The notes beneath the pieces are model-generated. The model did no database searches, was not told the DNA's origin, and saw only the letters and a program-made list of their open reading frames with translations. A stretch of 64,000 nucleotides of DNA from Actinomycetota bacterium. GTDB lineage: Bacteria > Actinomycetota > Aquicultoria > SURF-47. Position numbers and translations under genes: made by a program. Below are positions 35,269 through 46,800 of the stretch, in pieces; position 1 is the first letter of the stretch; each line of letters opens with the position of its first letter. The stretch spans positions 21,554 through 85,553 of the forward strand of contig QZJE01000011.1 of assembly GCA_003599235.1 (NCBI GenBank). The letters are read 5' to 3'.

Positions 35269-35600
35269 AAAGTCGGAATATCCTTCCACAATCTTTCTAT
35301 CTGATAATATTCACGCATGTCATGGGTCATGACATGGACAATTATATCACCGAAGTCTATTAGTACCCAGTCGCCTGACTTGCCTTCTATGCCTAAGGGC
35401 TTTAGTTCTTTCTTCAATTCTTTTATAACATTATCAGCGATTACATCTACTTGACGCTTAGTGTTCCCGCTTACAATGATAAAGAAATCGGTGATGGTAT
35501 TGAAGTTTCTGAAGTCTAAGATAGAGATATCTTGGCCTTTTTTATCAGTTGCTGCTTTAGCTATTTTCTCCGCAATTGTCTCAGATGATTTATCAACCAT
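35259..35600 (-). CDS. rsfS: Ribosome silencing factor RsfS
   Basis: The 113-residue protein has 'ILDFRNFNTITDFFIIVSGN', 'GDWVLIDFGDIIVHVM' and 'YYQIERLWKD', the RsfS/Iojap pattern. It binds L14 and blocks subunit joining in poor nutrients. Its stop codon TAG is bases 8-10 of the downstream tRNA-Ala, so the gene and the tRNA overlap by 10 bases. It follows the LytR_C gene in the conserved nadD-rsfS block. Confidence 0.95.
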   Translation of the reverse strand: MVDKSSETIAEKIAKAATDKKGQDISILDFRNFNTITDFFIIVSGNTKRQVDVIADNVIKELKKELKPLGIEGKSGDWVLIDFGDIIVHVMTHDMREYYQIERLWKDIPTLGV

Positions 35601-35620
35601 ATTTCTATATGTATGGGCCC

Positions 35621-36598
35621 CTATTTAACAAAATCCTTACCAAGAATAATAGTTATATCGGCTAATCCGTGAGTCGAAGAATCTGTAATTTTACCAACCT
35701 TTAAAATCGATTTTATCTTCTGTGCTTTAGCTTTATAAGTATAATCGTAAACCCTTATTTCTGTTTCCTTATAATTAAATGAGTTAGCATTGGTTACATC
35801 GACTACCTCAAAATCGGATTTAATTAAATCCGATGATATGCTGGTTGCAAGACCGGGTTTGCCAATGCCGTTAAGGATGACCACTTTGACACGCTTTTTA
35901 ACGAAGGATTTGCCCCATAAAATATCAATCATTTTTGCAAGCTCAAGCTTGTCAGGAGACGTAACTACCTTGCCTGCCACTGTAGTCTGCTTTGTAGGAA
36001 GGGGCAGTATGTTTATATCTTTTGTTTTTAATTTCTTGAAATCTTTTGACAGATAAACCAGAGTTTTCTTATCTATATTGGTTTTCTCGACTCGAGGCAA
36101 AAAATCGGCAATATGGCTGCGGTTAACCAGTCGCCTAAAATCAGTATCGCTCATAGAAGCATAGCTTTTAATCTCTATCCCTGTTAAATTATAGACTGTT
36201 TGAAGGGTGGGGTTTAGCCCCGCAAACATAGCCTTGCCTAGTAAATCTAGCCCTCTACCAGGCACTTGGACAGAGATATTTACATTAAAATCTATGCCAT
36301 TTAGCTTTTTGTCTACCGGATTATAAACCAGCAATGTAAGCCCGCTTATGCGCTGCTCATAGCCTTTTTGTGCAATTCCCATCACCATAAAAGTTGTTTT
36401 TGGAATCGGTGGCTTCGGCTTAGCTGCAACCTCGCTAGAACCACCAGAGCCAAAATGGCTAACAGCCCAATTAGAGACAAAAATCAAAACTACGGCTGCA
36501 ATTGAGGTGATTAATATTAATTTATTGCGTCTTTTGTTTTGCAGTCTGGATTGTAATCTTCTTACAGTACGAGACCTGTCAACATTGTAATCAGACAT
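35621..36598 (-). CDS. Membrane-anchored protein with LytR C-terminal domain
   Basis: The 325-residue protein has a basic N-terminus, one membrane helix (about 26-48), a middle region like a reduced LytR-CpsA-Psr module ('LTLLVYNPVDKKLNGIDF'), and a C-terminal LytR_C domain ('VKVVILNGIGKPGLATSISS', 'ADITIILGKDF'). The catalytic Arg set of true LCP ligases is not obvious, so an enzyme role is doubtful. It overlaps nadD by 8 bases, matching the actinobacterial nadD-lytR-rsfS order. Confidence 0.8.
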   Translation of the reverse strand: MSDYNVDRSRTVRRLQSRLQNKRRNKLILITSIAAVVLIFVSNWAVSHFGSGGSSEVAAKPKPPIPKTTFMVMGIAQKGYEQRISGLTLLVYNPVDKKLNGIDFNVNISVQVPGRGLDLLGKAMFAGLNPTLQTVYNLTGIEIKSYASMSDTDFRRLVNRSHIADFLPRVEKTNIDKKTLVYLSKDFKKLKTKDINILPLPTKQTTVAGKVVTSPDKLELAKMIDILWGKSFVKKRVKVVILNGIGKPGLATSISSDLIKSDFEVVDVTNANSFNYKETEIRVYDYTYKAKAQKIKSILKVGKITDSSTHGLADITIILGKDFVK

Positions 36599-37229
36599 AA
36601 AAACCCTTCTTCATTATATAACGATAAACACCATCGGGTAGCAAGTATCGAATAGGCTTTTTTTGTTTAACACGTCTTCTGATATCGGTTGATGATATAG
36701 CCAAAGCTGATACTTCAAGAAAATGCACTTTAGGCTTAATATTTAATTTTTTTTCAACTTGCTCAAAATGCACCAGATCATAACCAGGGCGGGTAGCTGC
36801 AATTATGTTAGCATTCATAATTACTTTTTTTGCATCCCTCCAAGCTAGAATATCTAGTATAGCATCAGCTCCGGTAATAAAATAAAACTCTGCTTGATCT
36901 TTGTAGATATCTTTTAATTCCATTAAGGTATCCACTGTATATGTAGGCCCCGGTCTGTCTATCTCCAACCTTGATACCTCAAAATGGTTGGAATTAGAAG
37001 TAGCAATTACGGTCATGATGAAGCGTTGCTCCCTGGGGAGAATTTCCGGGTGATGTTTTAGAGCCGGAGTGCCTGCCGGCATGAAAATAACTGAATCCAG
37101 TCCGAATGTATGATAAGCTTGCTCCGCAGTTACCAAGTGTCCGTAATGAATTGGGTCAAAGGTCCCACCCATTAATCCAATCTTTAATAGGTGCCTCGTG
37201 CCTGGTGCATCGTGCCTGGAGTTTTTCAT
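36591..37229 (-). CDS. nadD: Nicotinate-nucleotide adenylyltransferase
   Basis: The 212-residue protein has 'LMGGTFDPIHYGHLVTAEQA' (nucleotidyltransferase HxGH) and 'ALAISSTDIRRRV' (second signature). It makes deamido-NAD in NAD synthesis. The ATG overlaps the proA stop (ATGA). Residues 4-14 ('SRHDAPGTRHL') come from a 'GGCACGATGCACC' word repeat (37190-37219) wedged between the start and the conserved core, an in-frame N-terminal addition. Confidence 0.94.
   Translation of the reverse strand: MKNSRHDAPGTRHLLKIGLMGGTFDPIHYGHLVTAEQAYHTFGLDSVIFMPAGTPALKHHPEILPREQRFIMTVIATSNSNHFEVSRLEIDRPGPTYTVDTLMELKDIYKDQAEFYFITGADAILDILAWRDAKKVIMNANIIAATRPGYDLVHFEQVEKKLNIKPKVHFLEVSALAISSTDIRRRVKQKKPIRYLLPDGVYRYIMKKGFYV
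37190..37219. repeat. Word-like repeat (GGTGCCTCGTGCCTGGTGC type) in the nadD N-terminus
   Basis: Near-tandem 'GTGCCTGGTGC' and 'CGTGCCT' words are translated as part of NadD. Confidence 0.55.
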
Positions 37230-38470
37230 TGCCGAGTTTGACCACTGCCATAAATAACATACTTGGTAGAGGTTAAGGCCTCAAGGCCCATGGGTCCTCT
37301 AACATGCAGTTTTTGAGTGCTAATACCGATTTCTGCCCCCATACCGAACTGTCCGCCATCAGTAAAACGGGTTGAAGCATTAACATAAACTGCAGCAGCA
37401 TCTACTCCTTCCGTAAAGGTTTGAGCTGAGCTATAATCATCAGTTATTATGGCCTCTGAATGACCGGTTCCGTATTTATTGATATGAGCAATAGCTTCAT
37501 CAAGCGAATCGACTACTCTTATAGCCAACTCTAATGATAGATATTCGGTATAGTAATCCTTTTCAGTAGCCTTACTTAAATCACTAACTATTGCTTGAGC
37601 CTTTTTGTCGCCATACATCTTCACTCCGTTGGCCTTCATTTCCGAGGTTGCTTTAGGCAAAAAGTCATTAGCAATATCTTTGTGAACCAGCAATGTTTCC
37701 ATAGCGTTACAAACACCCGGACGCTGGCACTTTGCGTTAATTGCGATGTCTATTGCCATATCTTGGTTGGCGTCCTTATCCACATACGTATGGCAATTAC
37801 CGGCAGCCGCCCATAGCACAGGTACAGTGGCCTTTTCTACCACTGCTTTTATTAATTCGTTTCCTCCGCGGGGAACAAGGACATCCAAATATTTATCAAG
37901 CTGCATAAACTTATCAGCAGTTTGATGAGAGGTATCTTCAATCATTTGCACAACACCTTGAGGTAATCCGGCTGAGATACAAGCGTTAGATATAAGCTCA
38001 ACTAGTATTTTATTTGAATGATTTGCAGAAGAGCCGCCTCGAAGGATAACAGCGTTACCAGCTTTAACGCACAATGATGCTGCTTCCACCGTTACATTAG
38101 GACGAGCCTCATATATCACCCCAATGACCCCTAAAGGCACCCTTACCCGGCTAAGCTTTAACCCGTTAGCAAGCTTGCTCCCACCAACAACTTCCCCTAT
38201 GGGATCTTTAAGGCTTACAATTTCTTCAGCAGAAACTGCCATTTCTTCTACCCGCTGCTTATTTAGCATCAAACGGTCTAACAAAGCCGAAGAAGTCCCT
38301 GCTTTTTCAGCCGCTTCCATATCCTTCTTGTTAGCCTCGACAATTTTAAGATAGTTATCTCTTAATGCTTTAGCTGCCGCCTTTAGAGCATTGTCTTTTA
38401 TTGCCGTTGATATTGTCATCATCTGCATAGATGCGACTTTGGCTTGCCGAGCCATATTTTCTAAGCCCAT
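37226..38470 (-). CDS. proA: Gamma-glutamyl phosphate reductase
   Basis: The 414-residue aldehyde-dehydrogenase-fold enzyme has 'CQRPGVCNAMETLLVH' with the catalytic Cys, 'VTVEAASLCVKAGNAVILRG' and 'QFGMGAEIGISTQKLH'. It reduces gamma-glutamyl phosphate in proline synthesis. AGGAGG within the end of proB precedes the ATG, which directly follows the proB stop. Full length. Confidence 0.96.
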   Translation of the reverse strand: MGLENMARQAKVASMQMMTISTAIKDNALKAAAKALRDNYLKIVEANKKDMEAAEKAGTSSALLDRLMLNKQRVEEMAVSAEEIVSLKDPIGEVVGGSKLANGLKLSRVRVPLGVIGVIYEARPNVTVEAASLCVKAGNAVILRGGSSANHSNKILVELISNACISAGLPQGVVQMIEDTSHQTADKFMQLDKYLDVLVPRGGNELIKAVVEKATVPVLWAAAGNCHTYVDKDANQDMAIDIAINAKCQRPGVCNAMETLLVHKDIANDFLPKATSEMKANGVKMYGDKKAQAIVSDLSKATEKDYYTEYLSLELAIRVVDSLDEAIAHINKYGTGHSEAIITDDYSSAQTFTEGVDAAAVYVNASTRFTDGGQFGMGAEIGISTQKLHVRGPMGLEALTSTKYVIYGSGQTRQ

Positions 38471-39535
38471 TTAAGACCTCCTAATAACCACCAAGCTATC
38501 TCGATGAACAGCTTCTTCGCTTAAATCCTTTAAGTTTTTTAATTCCCTTGAACTATAGTTACTAAGCCCTCTGGCTAAAAAATCTGATCCACTTACTATA
38601 TCAATAGCATCATTTACCTCAAAGTCCCCTTCGATATCAGTTACACCAACCGGCAAAAGACTACTTCCGGCCTCTACAATAGCTTTTTTAGCTCCTTCAT
38701 CGATAGTAATTTTTCCTTTAGCTACCGTTGCAAAAGCAATCCAGAGTTTACGGCTTTGCACTTTTTTCTTCAATGGCTCAAAGTAGGTACCAACGTCTTT
38801 ACCAAATACAACGTCTAGCAAAATGTTTTCTTTATGGCCGTTAGCAATATATACACCTGTTTGGCCCATAGTAGCAATACGTGCCGCCCAGAGCTTGGTG
38901 ACCATCCCACCTTTACTAATACCACTACTAGCCCCTCCGGCAAGCCCCTCGATTTCTTTAGTTATTTCTTTAACTTTGGATATTAGTTTGGGTTGCCCAC
39001 CCTTTTTTGGATCCTGTTCGTACAAACCATCGACATCTGAAAGAATAATCAAAGAATCTGCATCACATATATTACAGACAAGACCAGCTAGAGTATCGTT
39101 ATCTCCTACCACAATCTCATTTACTGCTACTGTGTCGTTTTCGTTTACCACAGGAATTGCCTTAAGCTCGATAAGTGAATTAAAGGTGTTAGTTGCATTA
39201 AGATAGCTTTCCCGGTGCAGCATATCCCCATATGTCAGCAATATCTGGCCGATATTTAACCCATGCACAGAGAAAGCCGCTGCATAGATATCCATCAAAG
39301 AGTTTTGGCCAACAGAGGCAATAGCCTGCAATTTAGGTATAGAAGAAGGCTTTTGGGTAAGGCCCAAAGTTTCTAAGCCAGCCGCAATAGCTCCCGAGGT
39401 TACCAAAATAATCTCTTTGCCACTATTTTTTAAGGCAGCAATTTGACTAGCTAAGCTCGCCACTACAACCTTATCTAGCCTTCCATCAGCCTTCGTTATT
39501 ATACTCGTCCCTATTTTAATAACTATGCGTTTCAT
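38471..39535 (-). CDS. proB: Glutamate 5-kinase
   Basis: The protein is 354 residues from the ATG at 39535, which gives the standard start 'MKRIVIKIGTSIIT'. The longer frame to 39571 has no family support. It has the amino-acid kinase domain ('VTSGAIAAGLETLGL', 'NENDTVAVNEIVVGDND', 'GTGVYIANG'-like 'TGVYIANGHKEN') and a C-terminal PUA domain ('VNDAIDIVSGSDFLARGL'). It starts proline synthesis and is feedback inhibited by proline in known members. Confidence 0.95.
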   Translation of the reverse strand: MKRIVIKIGTSIITKADGRLDKVVVASLASQIAALKNSGKEIILVTSGAIAAGLETLGLTQKPSSIPKLQAIASVGQNSLMDIYAAAFSVHGLNIGQILLTYGDMLHRESYLNATNTFNSLIELKAIPVVNENDTVAVNEIVVGDNDTLAGLVCNICDADSLIILSDVDGLYEQDPKKGGQPKLISKVKEITKEIEGLAGGASSGISKGGMVTKLWAARIATMGQTGVYIANGHKENILLDVVFGKDVGTYFEPLKKKVQSRKLWIAFATVAKGKITIDEGAKKAIVEAGSSLLPVGVTDIEGDFEVNDAIDIVSGSDFLARGLSNYSSRELKNLKDLSEEAVHRDSLVVIRRS

Positions 39536-39731
39536 CTTATCTAGTATTGTAACAAAGAAAACACTAGGCAACCGAATAACTGATGGCTTTTATGACGCAT
39601 TGCGAGCCACATGAGCTGTAGCTTCAATGAGCAGTGGCAGCAAATTGGTTGATTTAACCAATTGCAAGTTCCAATTTCGCCCTGCGAAGTGAAGCGAAAG
39701 CCATAGTCGTGAGCTAAGCGGAATAAAAGTT
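39536..39731. other. Spacer with hairpin and repeat-like sequence, no gene
   Basis: Between obg and proB lie a perfect hairpin AATTGGTT-(GATTT)-AACCAATT near 39635-39656 and GAAGTGAAGCGAAAG-like repeat words. No reading frame with family features is present. It may be a degraded miniature repeat. Confidence 0.4.
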
Positions 39732-41075
<1,344 letters not shown>

Positions 41076-41142
41076 TTAATAGAAGAATATTATATAAAAG
41101 AAAAGCTATAACTACTTGGAATCTATCTCGAGGAACGAGGCA

Positions 41143-41394
41143 CTAGTCACCAATTACACTAACAGTTTTTGAGCCTTTGCTTGTTTTGTTAAAAACAACC
41201 TTGCCTGTAGTTTTGGCAAAAAGGGTATGGTCGCGTCCCAGGCCTACACCAACGCCGGGCTTAATCCTGGTCCCCCTTTGGCGCACGATAATAGAGCCTG
41301 CCGGCACAGTGCCGCCGAATACCTTAACTCCCAGCCTTTGGCTGTTTGAGTCTCTTCCATTTCGGGTAGAACCCATTCCTTTTTTATGAGCCAT
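41143..41394 (-). CDS. rpmA: Ribosomal protein L27
   Basis: The 83-residue protein begins '[19 protein letters not shown]' and contains '[19 protein letters not shown]'. It reaches the peptidyl-transferase centre. No N-terminal propeptide of the Firmicutes type is present. GAGGT precedes the ATG; upstream is a 'GTTCGTT' tandem repeat. Confidence 0.97.
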   Translation of the reverse strand: MAHKKGMGSTRNGRDSNSQRLGVKVFGGTVPAGSIIVRQRGTRIKPGVGVGLGRDHTLFAKTTGKVVFNKTSKGSKTVSVIGD

Positions 41395-41408
41395 AAAAAA
41401 ACCTCGTA

Positions 41409-41434
41409 GTTCGTTGTTCGTTGTTCGTTGTTCG
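41409..41434. repeat. GTTCGTT tandem repeat between rplU and rpmA
   Basis: About three and a half copies of TTCGTTG lie just upstream of the rpmA ribosome binding site. The unit is too short and too regular to be a CRISPR repeat. Confidence 0.7.
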
Positions 41435-41445
41435 ATTAATTATAA

Positions 41446-41931
41446 CTAACTACTGGATTTCCTTCCAGAATCTGACTTCTTATTATTAGCTTTAGCTGCT
41501 GGTTTAGCTTTCTTTGGAACAGCTTTTGCTTTCGGCTTAGTTTCTTTTTTTGCTGCCTTTGCTGCCTCTTTCGCCTGTTTGTCCGGCGAAGCTTTAGCGG
41601 AGTCGGATACTGTCTTTTTGCCTTTTATGATAATACTTTCGATTTGAATCTTCGTATAATCCTGCCTGTGACCGGTTAATTTACGATGTCTTTTCCTTTT
41701 TTGGTATTTAAAAACTAATACTTTTTTACCTCTTACCTGCTCGATAACCTTGGCTTTAACAACTGCGTCTTTCACAGAATCCTTTACAAATACTTCGCCA
41801 TTTTGTTCTACAAATAATACATCGGCCAAGTTAACCGTTTTTCCAGGTTCTGCGTTAATTTTATCGATTAATAAAGTATCATTTTCTTGAACTCTATATT
41901 GTTTTCCGCCTGTTTTTACAATAACATACAT
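41446..41931 (-). CDS. rplU: Ribosomal protein L21 with a long basic tail
   Basis: Residues 1-103 are a normal L21 ('YVIVKTGGKQYRVQENDTLL', 'FKYQKRKRHRKLTGHRQDYT'). About 58 extra residues follow, rich in Lys and Ala. Part of this tail (109-117, 'SDSAKASPD') comes from a palindromic repeat also found in the rpsE tail. Such tails are probably flexible and surface exposed; a function is not known. GAGGT and a strong promoter lie upstream. Confidence 0.95.
   Translation of the reverse strand: MYVIVKTGGKQYRVQENDTLLIDKINAEPGKTVNLADVLFVEQNGEVFVKDSVKDAVVKAKVIEQVRGKKVLVFKYQKRKRHRKLTGHRQDYTKIQIESIIIKGKKTVSDSAKASPDKQAKEAAKAAKKETKPKAKAVPKKAKPAAKANNKKSDSGRKSSS
41581..41607. repeat. TCCGACTCCGCTAAAGC...GCCGGAC repeat in the rplU tail
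   Basis: An imperfect palindrome (TCCGACTCCGCT-AAA-GCTTCGCCGGA on the minus strand). A longer relative with the same ends is in the rpsE tail at 62630-62686. Confidence 0.7.
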
Positions 41932-41970
41932 ACATTTACCTCAATAAGCTTGCTTAATGCACAAACTCGT

Positions 41971-41999
41971 AATATACCAAAAAAGAAGCGAGATATCAA
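41971..41999 (-). promoter_or_regulatory. Promoter of rplU-rpmA-obg
   Basis: TTGATA (41994-41999), exactly 17 bases, then TATATT (41971-41976) preceded by TGG as an extended -10. The leader would be about 33 bases and includes GAGGT. Confidence 0.65.
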
Positions 42000-42023
42000 T
42001 AAAAAAGCAGGGTAAATAACAAC

Positions 42024-43736
42024 TTACTTGATATGAAGTTGATTACTAGCTACATTAAACTGCCTATTACCAGCCCTGTCGGTAGCATATACATAAAACC
42101 GGTATTTTCCTTTTGCCATATTAGCTCTTAGGCGATAATATCTTAGAAAACCGACCCCACTTTGACCCAAATTGATTGCCTTAACGTTTTTCCAGTATTT
42201 TATTACTTTCTTTTTGCCATTCTTCTTAATTATTTTTTTAGCTATTTTCTTAATCTTAATAATAACTGAGGCCTTACCGCCACTATAAGGATCGACTATC
42301 TTATAATATAGCTTGGCATAGCGCCCCTTCTTAACTCTTGTAAAGCGAGCTTGATAAATTCTGGGAGCATAATTGTCAACATATACTGTTTTGGTAACCG
42401 ATGTTGATAAACCATTTATATTTTTTGCTATCGAATAAAGAGTGTGGGCTCCATCTTTTCCCTTAGTATTCCAGCTAACTGTATACGGCGAGGTTGTAGC
42501 AGTACCTATGTGATTAGATAAATTATTATCATAATAACTTACACTATCGATTCCTGCATTATCGCTTGCATTCGAGGTTAAAATAACGGTTCCAATTAAA
42601 TAGCTACCATTTGGTGGACTTGTAAAATCGTTATTCGGAGGCTCTTGGCCAACTGGAGCATTATCGTAATTATATTCAACAGACCAATTCGACAGCGTAG
42701 GTGTTTGAGCAGAGTTGGGTGTCGATAGATTAGCTTTAAGCTTAATTGAGGGATAGATAGAAGTTGATATACCAAGATTTGCTCCATTAGAAACGTTGCT
42801 TAAAATAACATTGTCATTTGTATCTAGCACGTCAACTGCTATTGAAGTAGAGCCCGGAGTTATTTTGTTAAAAGATATTGCTCCCCAATCCCCATATACT
42901 CCTTCTGGAGCAATAGCACTTGATATAAAGCTACCGGAGGTTTTATAGGGCATACTGTAAGTTACAACAAGTTTGGGCCTCAGTGAATCGTTACTTAAAT
43001 AATCTGAGCTGCAATAAAGATTTCCGATGTTAGAAGCATATCCTGAGCCGCCTTGGATTGCCCACCCATAATTTGGGGTTCCCGATAAAAAGGCAGCAAC
43101 ATCAGCTGTTACGTTAAAATTATGCCAGACTCCTGCCGAAGCAGTTAGAACTCTACTAGTGTAACTTGGATTAATCGATGGCCTGCTATTAAAAGTAACC
43201 GTATCCTCACTCCAGTTAGAAGTAGTTCTGTGCGCTTGAATATACCTTTGATGGATATTATTTTCATAAAACCCCGCAAAATAAAGGCCTATTTGAGCTG
43301 TGCTAAGAGAAGCTGATGCAGGAATAGAGCCCAAATCATATTTAATAAACGATGGAACCCCGTTTGAATACTCTCCAATAGCCGTTATGTAGCCGTTGTC
43401 TCCGTAATTAGTATCCGGCCCCCACCAATTGACATAAGCATCTATTCCGCTACTACCAGGCTGAAGAGTGGTAGTGTATGTCCCATTACCATTGTCAACA
43501 GTGCTATCAGGCAGAGCTCCATCTAATGATAAGTTTACGCCGCTATTAGAAACATTGGCTGAAACATTATTATAAGTACCGTCATTACTCCCATTAAAAA
43601 TTGCTTGATTCCATTGACTGCTATAAGCACTTGATGAGGTAAGAAAAAAGGAGATTGAGAAGTTAGATATTAAGAATATTATCAATATAAGCACAATAAC
43701 ATTGGCCCAAATCGGATAATTATTAATGCGTTTCAT
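42024..43736 (-). CDS. Exported DNRLRE-domain surface protein with basic C-terminal module
   Basis: The protein is 570 residues from the ATG at 43736. A signal peptide or anchor lies at about 9-30. A DNRLRE/CBM96-like domain spans about 90-260 ('SSWSEDTVTFNSRPS'-like 'TSNWSEDTVTFNSRPSINP', 'LRPKLVVTYS'). An Ig-like domain follows at about 390-470 ('GTVILTSNASDNAGIDSVSY'). The last 100 residues form a very Lys-rich module ending 'YVYATDRAGNRQFNVASNQ'. It is probably an adhesive or sheath protein. Its promoter motif is shared with the adjacent multiheme cytochrome. Confidence 0.82.
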   Translation of the reverse strand: MKRINNYPIWANVIVLILIIFLISNFSISFFLTSSSAYSSQWNQAIFNGSNDGTYNNVSANVSNSGVNLSLDGALPDSTVDNGNGTYTTTLQPGSSGIDAYVNWWGPDTNYGDNGYITAIGEYSNGVPSFIKYDLGSIPASASLSTAQIGLYFAGFYENNIHQRYIQAHRTTSNWSEDTVTFNSRPSINPSYTSRVLTASAGVWHNFNVTADVAAFLSGTPNYGWAIQGGSGYASNIGNLYCSSDYLSNDSLRPKLVVTYSMPYKTSGSFISSAIAPEGVYGDWGAISFNKITPGSTSIAVDVLDTNDNVILSNVSNGANLGISTSIYPSIKLKANLSTPNSAQTPTLSNWSVEYNYDNAPVGQEPPNNDFTSPPNGSYLIGTVILTSNASDNAGIDSVSYYDNNLSNHIGTATTSPYTVSWNTKGKDGAHTLYSIAKNINGLSTSVTKTVYVDNYAPRIYQARFTRVKKGRYAKLYYKIVDPYSGGKASVIIKIKKIAKKIIKKNGKKKVIKYWKNVKAINLGQSGVGFLRYYRLRANMAKGKYRFYVYATDRAGNRQFNVASNQLHIK

Positions 43737-43765
43737 AGCTATCCCTGTTAATCTCTCTATTAATA

Positions 43766-43793
43766 TTATCGGCAACATAAGACGCAAATATTA
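43766..43793 (-). promoter_or_regulatory. Sigma-28/sigma-D-like promoter of the DNRLRE protein
   Basis: TAAT (43790-43793), 16 bases, then GCCGATAA (43766-43773), a perfect -10 of the FliA type. The following TATTAATAGAG is nearly identical to the cytochrome promoter. Confidence 0.6.
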
Positions 43794-43800
43794 GCTTTTT

Positions 43801-46800
43801 TTATTGCCGGCCAAGTAATTTGGCAGCCAGACCAATAGAAAATGATGCGAGCAATAATCCTCCGATAACAACCAAAGACGTTTCTTTGCTTATCGGGCCC
43901 TTGGGTTCCTCTGGTGGTATCTGCGGTATAGCAATACCAAATGGCATCGTTTTTGAGGACTTTAGTTTGCTTCTATCGAATACGACGGCGGAATCGTCTG
44001 TTCTTTTAACAACAGCTGCTAGGTAGCTAATACTTTCATGATGTTCTGCTCCATTATGGCAGGTTAGGCAAGTAGCATTAGCGTTATCGGATGAATGGTC
44101 CGTAGTGTAGTGGCAGCTATAGCAACTCTTAGGTTTATTGGCTTCGTTGTTGTGATGGATTCCAAAAGCATTTGCATGGCAAGTTGTGCAATCTATCTGT
44201 CCTTTATGTTTTTGGTAGTCTTTATGACATTTGGTACAACTTTTATCGGTTTTATGACAAGTGGAGCAATCATTTGTATTTGATGAATGTCCGCTATGAC
44301 AAGCACTGCAATTAGTCTGGCCCTTCTCAACTGCTTTTTTAACATTATTAGGCACCTTTGCATTAGTTGTATAAGCTGAACCTGAGATTGTCTCATGGCA
44401 AGATGTGCATGTTTTCCCTCTATTAGTGTGTTCGGTACGTATATCAGAGCTATGGCACTTAGTACAATTCTTTGAAAAAGATTTCGAAACATGTAATTTT
44501 GAGAAATTATGAGTTGTGCTATGACAGCTAGTACAAGTAGTTGGTTTACTTATTGCGATATCTGTTTGATGGCAGCTGGTACAAGGGACCCCTTTGTTTT
44601 GATGTTCAGTACTTAAGTTCTTAATATGGCATATTTTGCAATTTGTCTCCAAGGTAATATCTTCATGTTTTGCAGTCTTTTGAGCATCCGGATGAGGATC
44701 GTTTGCATTTGAGTGACATTGAGTGCAGTTAACTTTGTTCTGTGTTATGGCATTTGATACATCTGTTGTATTTAAAACAGAACCACTATATTGATGGCAA
44801 CTTAGACAATTCAGACCCCTGGTTAGATGACTTTCAGATATTACTTTGCTATGGCAATCCTGGCAACTGCTATCTAACCCGCTATAAGTATGAGCACTAT
44901 CAGATTCATCGTGGACAACATGGCAAGCCTGGCAAGTAGTTGAGTTGTTTTGCCTGATAGCGATTTTAACCGCTTCCTTACTAATAACAGAAGAAGAAAT
45001 ATTGCCGCTGGTATCCCCATTTAGTTCACTGAAACGATGGCAGCTATCACATGTCATAGTTTGCCCGGTTGCACTAGTAGTTCTGCTGGTGTGCTCTGTA
45101 TTGATATATTGGTTGTGACAATTAGCACAGTATTTATTTAGATTATTTGAAGAATTTGAATCCGAACTTATTGTTGAGAGATGCTTGCCATTTAAATCGC
45201 CATGGCCTGATTTGGTTATCGTAGTAGTTGTTCTATTACTTTGGTCTTGATAATGGCAATTAGAGCAGTTAGGAGCAAGCACTAAAGCACCATCTCCGCT
45301 ATCGTGCTGATCTAGTAGGGGGGTATTGAATGTAGCTGTATGACAATTAGAGTTAGTGCAAGTAATATCAACAGTCTGATAACCAGTACCTGTAGATATT
45401 TTACTAGTCCTTGCAGTTACCGGCCCATGCGAACTGTGATTTATTGAGGCTGTATGACAACTCGAGCAATTAGCTGAATAGTGACATCGTTTACAATTTT
45501 CTTTGTTCGCTGCGTGGCAAAGAGAACAATCCTCATCCCGGGTTACAGAATGATGATGGCAGTTAGATTCACAATTACCGGCATCATTGTCCAAATGCTC
45601 ATCCAAATGTTTTGCATGTAGACTAGCGCTACTTAACGTCAATGAGCTTGCCCCTTTAAAGTTACCATATGGCGTTGAATAGCTAGACCCCCAATGGCTG
45701 CCGATACCGCTGTGGCAAAGACATGAGCCATAAATTACATTATTGGTTTCCAAATACTGATCAAACTGTTCGGTTGGATAAGTGCTATGACAAGTAGAGC
45801 AATCAGAAGAAGATGCGCTAACCGGCTCATAGCTAGCCGTAATATCCTGTACACTAGGCGCCAATAATCCATCAGAAGAAGAGGTTAAAGTAACTTCGAT
45901 TTCAAGCCATTTGGCTATAGCTACAGTTTTCTCTAGATTATCTGTTCCTAACGGAGTTCTCCAAGTAGCACTACTTAGACCGGCTTCAGTGTCTGCGCTT
46001 CTTGCCCTAAAACTAATTGAGGTACCAGATGGAGTAGTTGTATTATAAGATAAGTTCTTCCATTTCACTGCTTGGTTTGCATTTACCTTAAGACCGGTAA
46101 CGGTAGCAGTTGCCGGATAAGCATTATAAGCATAGTCAACTGAGCTACTAGACATATATATGGTACTTGTGCTCGGATTAACACCTACATCTAACACACC
46201 AGATGATGACAAAGTAGTTTGGTGTGAATAATCGGAGGCGCTATATACATCGACTTGACCATCGGCAAGAAATCTATTTACAAATACCTGGTCCGTAGTA
46301 GGATTTGCATCAATTGAGTTTGTATACCAGCTTCCGTTAATTGTAGCCACTATCTGTTCACTTACCCCATCTATTACAGACACTTTTTGAGTCCAAAAGT
46401 TAGCGACAAACAATTTGTCAGAAGTAGCTGCAATGTCATAGGGTAATGAGCCCGAAGGAAGAGCAATATTATTTACCACTGTATCAGTTGCCGGATTTAG
46501 TACTGAAATACGATTATTTCCTTGGTCAACAATATAAACTTTGTTATTATAAACAGCCATCTTGTAAGGATTATTAAATCCGCTAATTGTTGTAGTAACT
46601 GTTTTTGTTGAGCCATCAATTACGCTGATATTATCACTTCCGTTATTACCAACATATATCTTATAAGGGCTTTCGCAAACAACAACAGCCCTTGGATAAT
46701 CTCCTACAATAATCGTATTGGTTTTGTTATTGGTTGCCCCGTCTACAACATAAACACAATCGTCATCATTATCAGGTATGTATATCTCATTGTATGTTTC

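Noticed and set aside
41409..41434. CRISPR array
   Set aside because: The unit is 7 bases with no spacers; it is a simple tandem repeat.
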